Shown: in pieces, positions 63,370 to 64,000 of the stretch
Numbering within the stretch: the first letter of the stretch is position 1
Layout of the letters: every line of letters starts with the position of its first letter
NCBI GenBank assembly: GCA_019722365.1
Contig: JADFUC010000856.1
Span: 1,116,001-1,180,000, forward strand
Direction: 5' to 3'
DNA length: 64,000 bases
Source: Lithospermum erythrorhizon
Lineage: Eukaryota; Streptophyta; Magnoliopsida; Boraginales; Boraginaceae
Notes under the pieces: model-generated
What the model saw: the letters and a program-made list of their open reading frames with translations, nothing else
The model's database searches: none
Told to the model about the DNA's origin: nothing
Program-made: the position numbers and the translations under genes

Positions 63370-64000
63370 AAAGGCTGTCGCGTTTAGCAAAGTGTAGTAT
63401 CGGAGCTAGTTTATTAAATATGACAACGAAAAATAATGTCGTAGCCTTTACCATGTCCCGAGGCTAACGAAGAAAATTATGATAAATAAGCCTCTAGCAT
63501 GAAAACAATCCTTTAGTGCGCATGGAGTTTGGGACATTGTTGAAAATGGTGTCACAAAGGAATCGAAAGTAAGCCAAAAATCAAATAAAAGCGGGGGAAG
63601 AAGAAACTTCATCCGGATAATCTGGAAGAAGATGATTGAGATAAGCCGAGACAAAAGGATCAAAGTGCTGCACTTGATGAGTTTAATAAGTAGTGCGGAT
63701 AGGTGATATGTTTGAGAAAGTTGCTAAATGCAACTGAATTCCAAACAAGCATGAGATACTCTTCAAAATTCGTTTGGAGGAATGATAGAGTCGAAGGTTC
63801 GCGCGAGCTCTGAGGTGAGTTCGAAAACTTGAGATGTTTGATAAAGGAAACCATCGAGATTATTTCCGCAAAGAGTTTTATATGGTAATAACGAATCAAA
63901 TGAAGAGCTAGGTGAATCAGTAAGATTAGCGTGTAGTTGAAGAAAAAATATTGCGTTCTCTTGGTCGGATTTATTGCATATAGTGGTTGCGATAGAAGAG
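63370..64000 (+). mobile_element. Decayed Ty1/copia gag (UBN2-type), continues beyond the window
   Basis: Shifting + frames give pieces in the order of a copia gag: DIVENGVTKES near 63,535, REFENLRM near 63,811, a DYFRKEFYMVITNQMK segment near 63,860-63,905, VEEKILRSLG near 63,936 and VVAIEE at the right edge. These correspond to the WDIVENG, RREFE.L.M, VMVI.NQM, V.EKILRSL and VVVAIEE blocks. Stops and frame changes show it is dead. The rest lies outside. Confidence 0.65.

Noticed and set aside
1..64000. CRISPR arrays, bacterial operons or viral genomes
   Set aside because: None seen; introns, MITEs and gene families are all plant nuclear.

Overview
The window is nuclear DNA of a eudicot plant. 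Genes are sparse, AT-rich in their introns, carry GT-AG introns of 70-1,250 bp, and belong to plant-specific families (NAC, OVATE, NDR1/HIN1-like). The spaces between them hold MITEs with the plant TACTCCC(T)CCG termini, decayed Ty1/copia pieces and short tandem repeats. I cannot name the species.

Layout, left to right. 246-594 is the last exon of an unrecognised + strand gene that starts outside the window. 600-15,770 has no intact gene: MITEs, a GC-rich insert between 14-bp direct repeats (5,656-5,930), a decayed copia element (about 10.9-12.5 kb), and a duplicated segment lying on both sides of that element. 15,772-18,857 (+) is a NAC gene of the membrane-tethered (NTL) type. 19,975-20,484 (-) is an OVATE family protein, convergent with it. 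26,283-30,817 (-) is a 14-exon E2F transcription factor gene. 30.8-41.1 kb is repeat-rich. 41,144-42,650 (+) is a nepenthesin-like aspartic protease. 44,092-44,718 and 47,744-48,448 (both -) are two NDR1/HIN1-like LEA_2 membrane proteins. 49,527-55,445 (-) is a complete 14-exon NEK kinase of the NEK6/IBO1 type (999 residues). 55.5-64 kb is gene-free and ends in a decayed copia gag that runs off the right edge.

The genes do not form a pathway or cluster. Most are regulators of growth or stress (NAC, OFP, E2F, NEK), as in any euchromatic gene neighbourhood. I found no evidence for a new multi-gene system.

The strongest observations concern gene structure. The last intron of the E2F gene has the donor, branch site and branch-to-acceptor distance of a U12-type (minor spliceosome) intron. 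The same gene carries three lesions: one extra A in exon 2, a missing acceptor with four missing codons in front of the DNA-recognition motif, and a missing G at the exon 11 donor. The NAC gene also seems to be out of frame just before its membrane anchor. The NEK gene, 3,000 coding bases in 14 exons, shows no such fault, so the E2F and NAC lesions may be real and not general assembly noise. Reads or RNA data would decide this.
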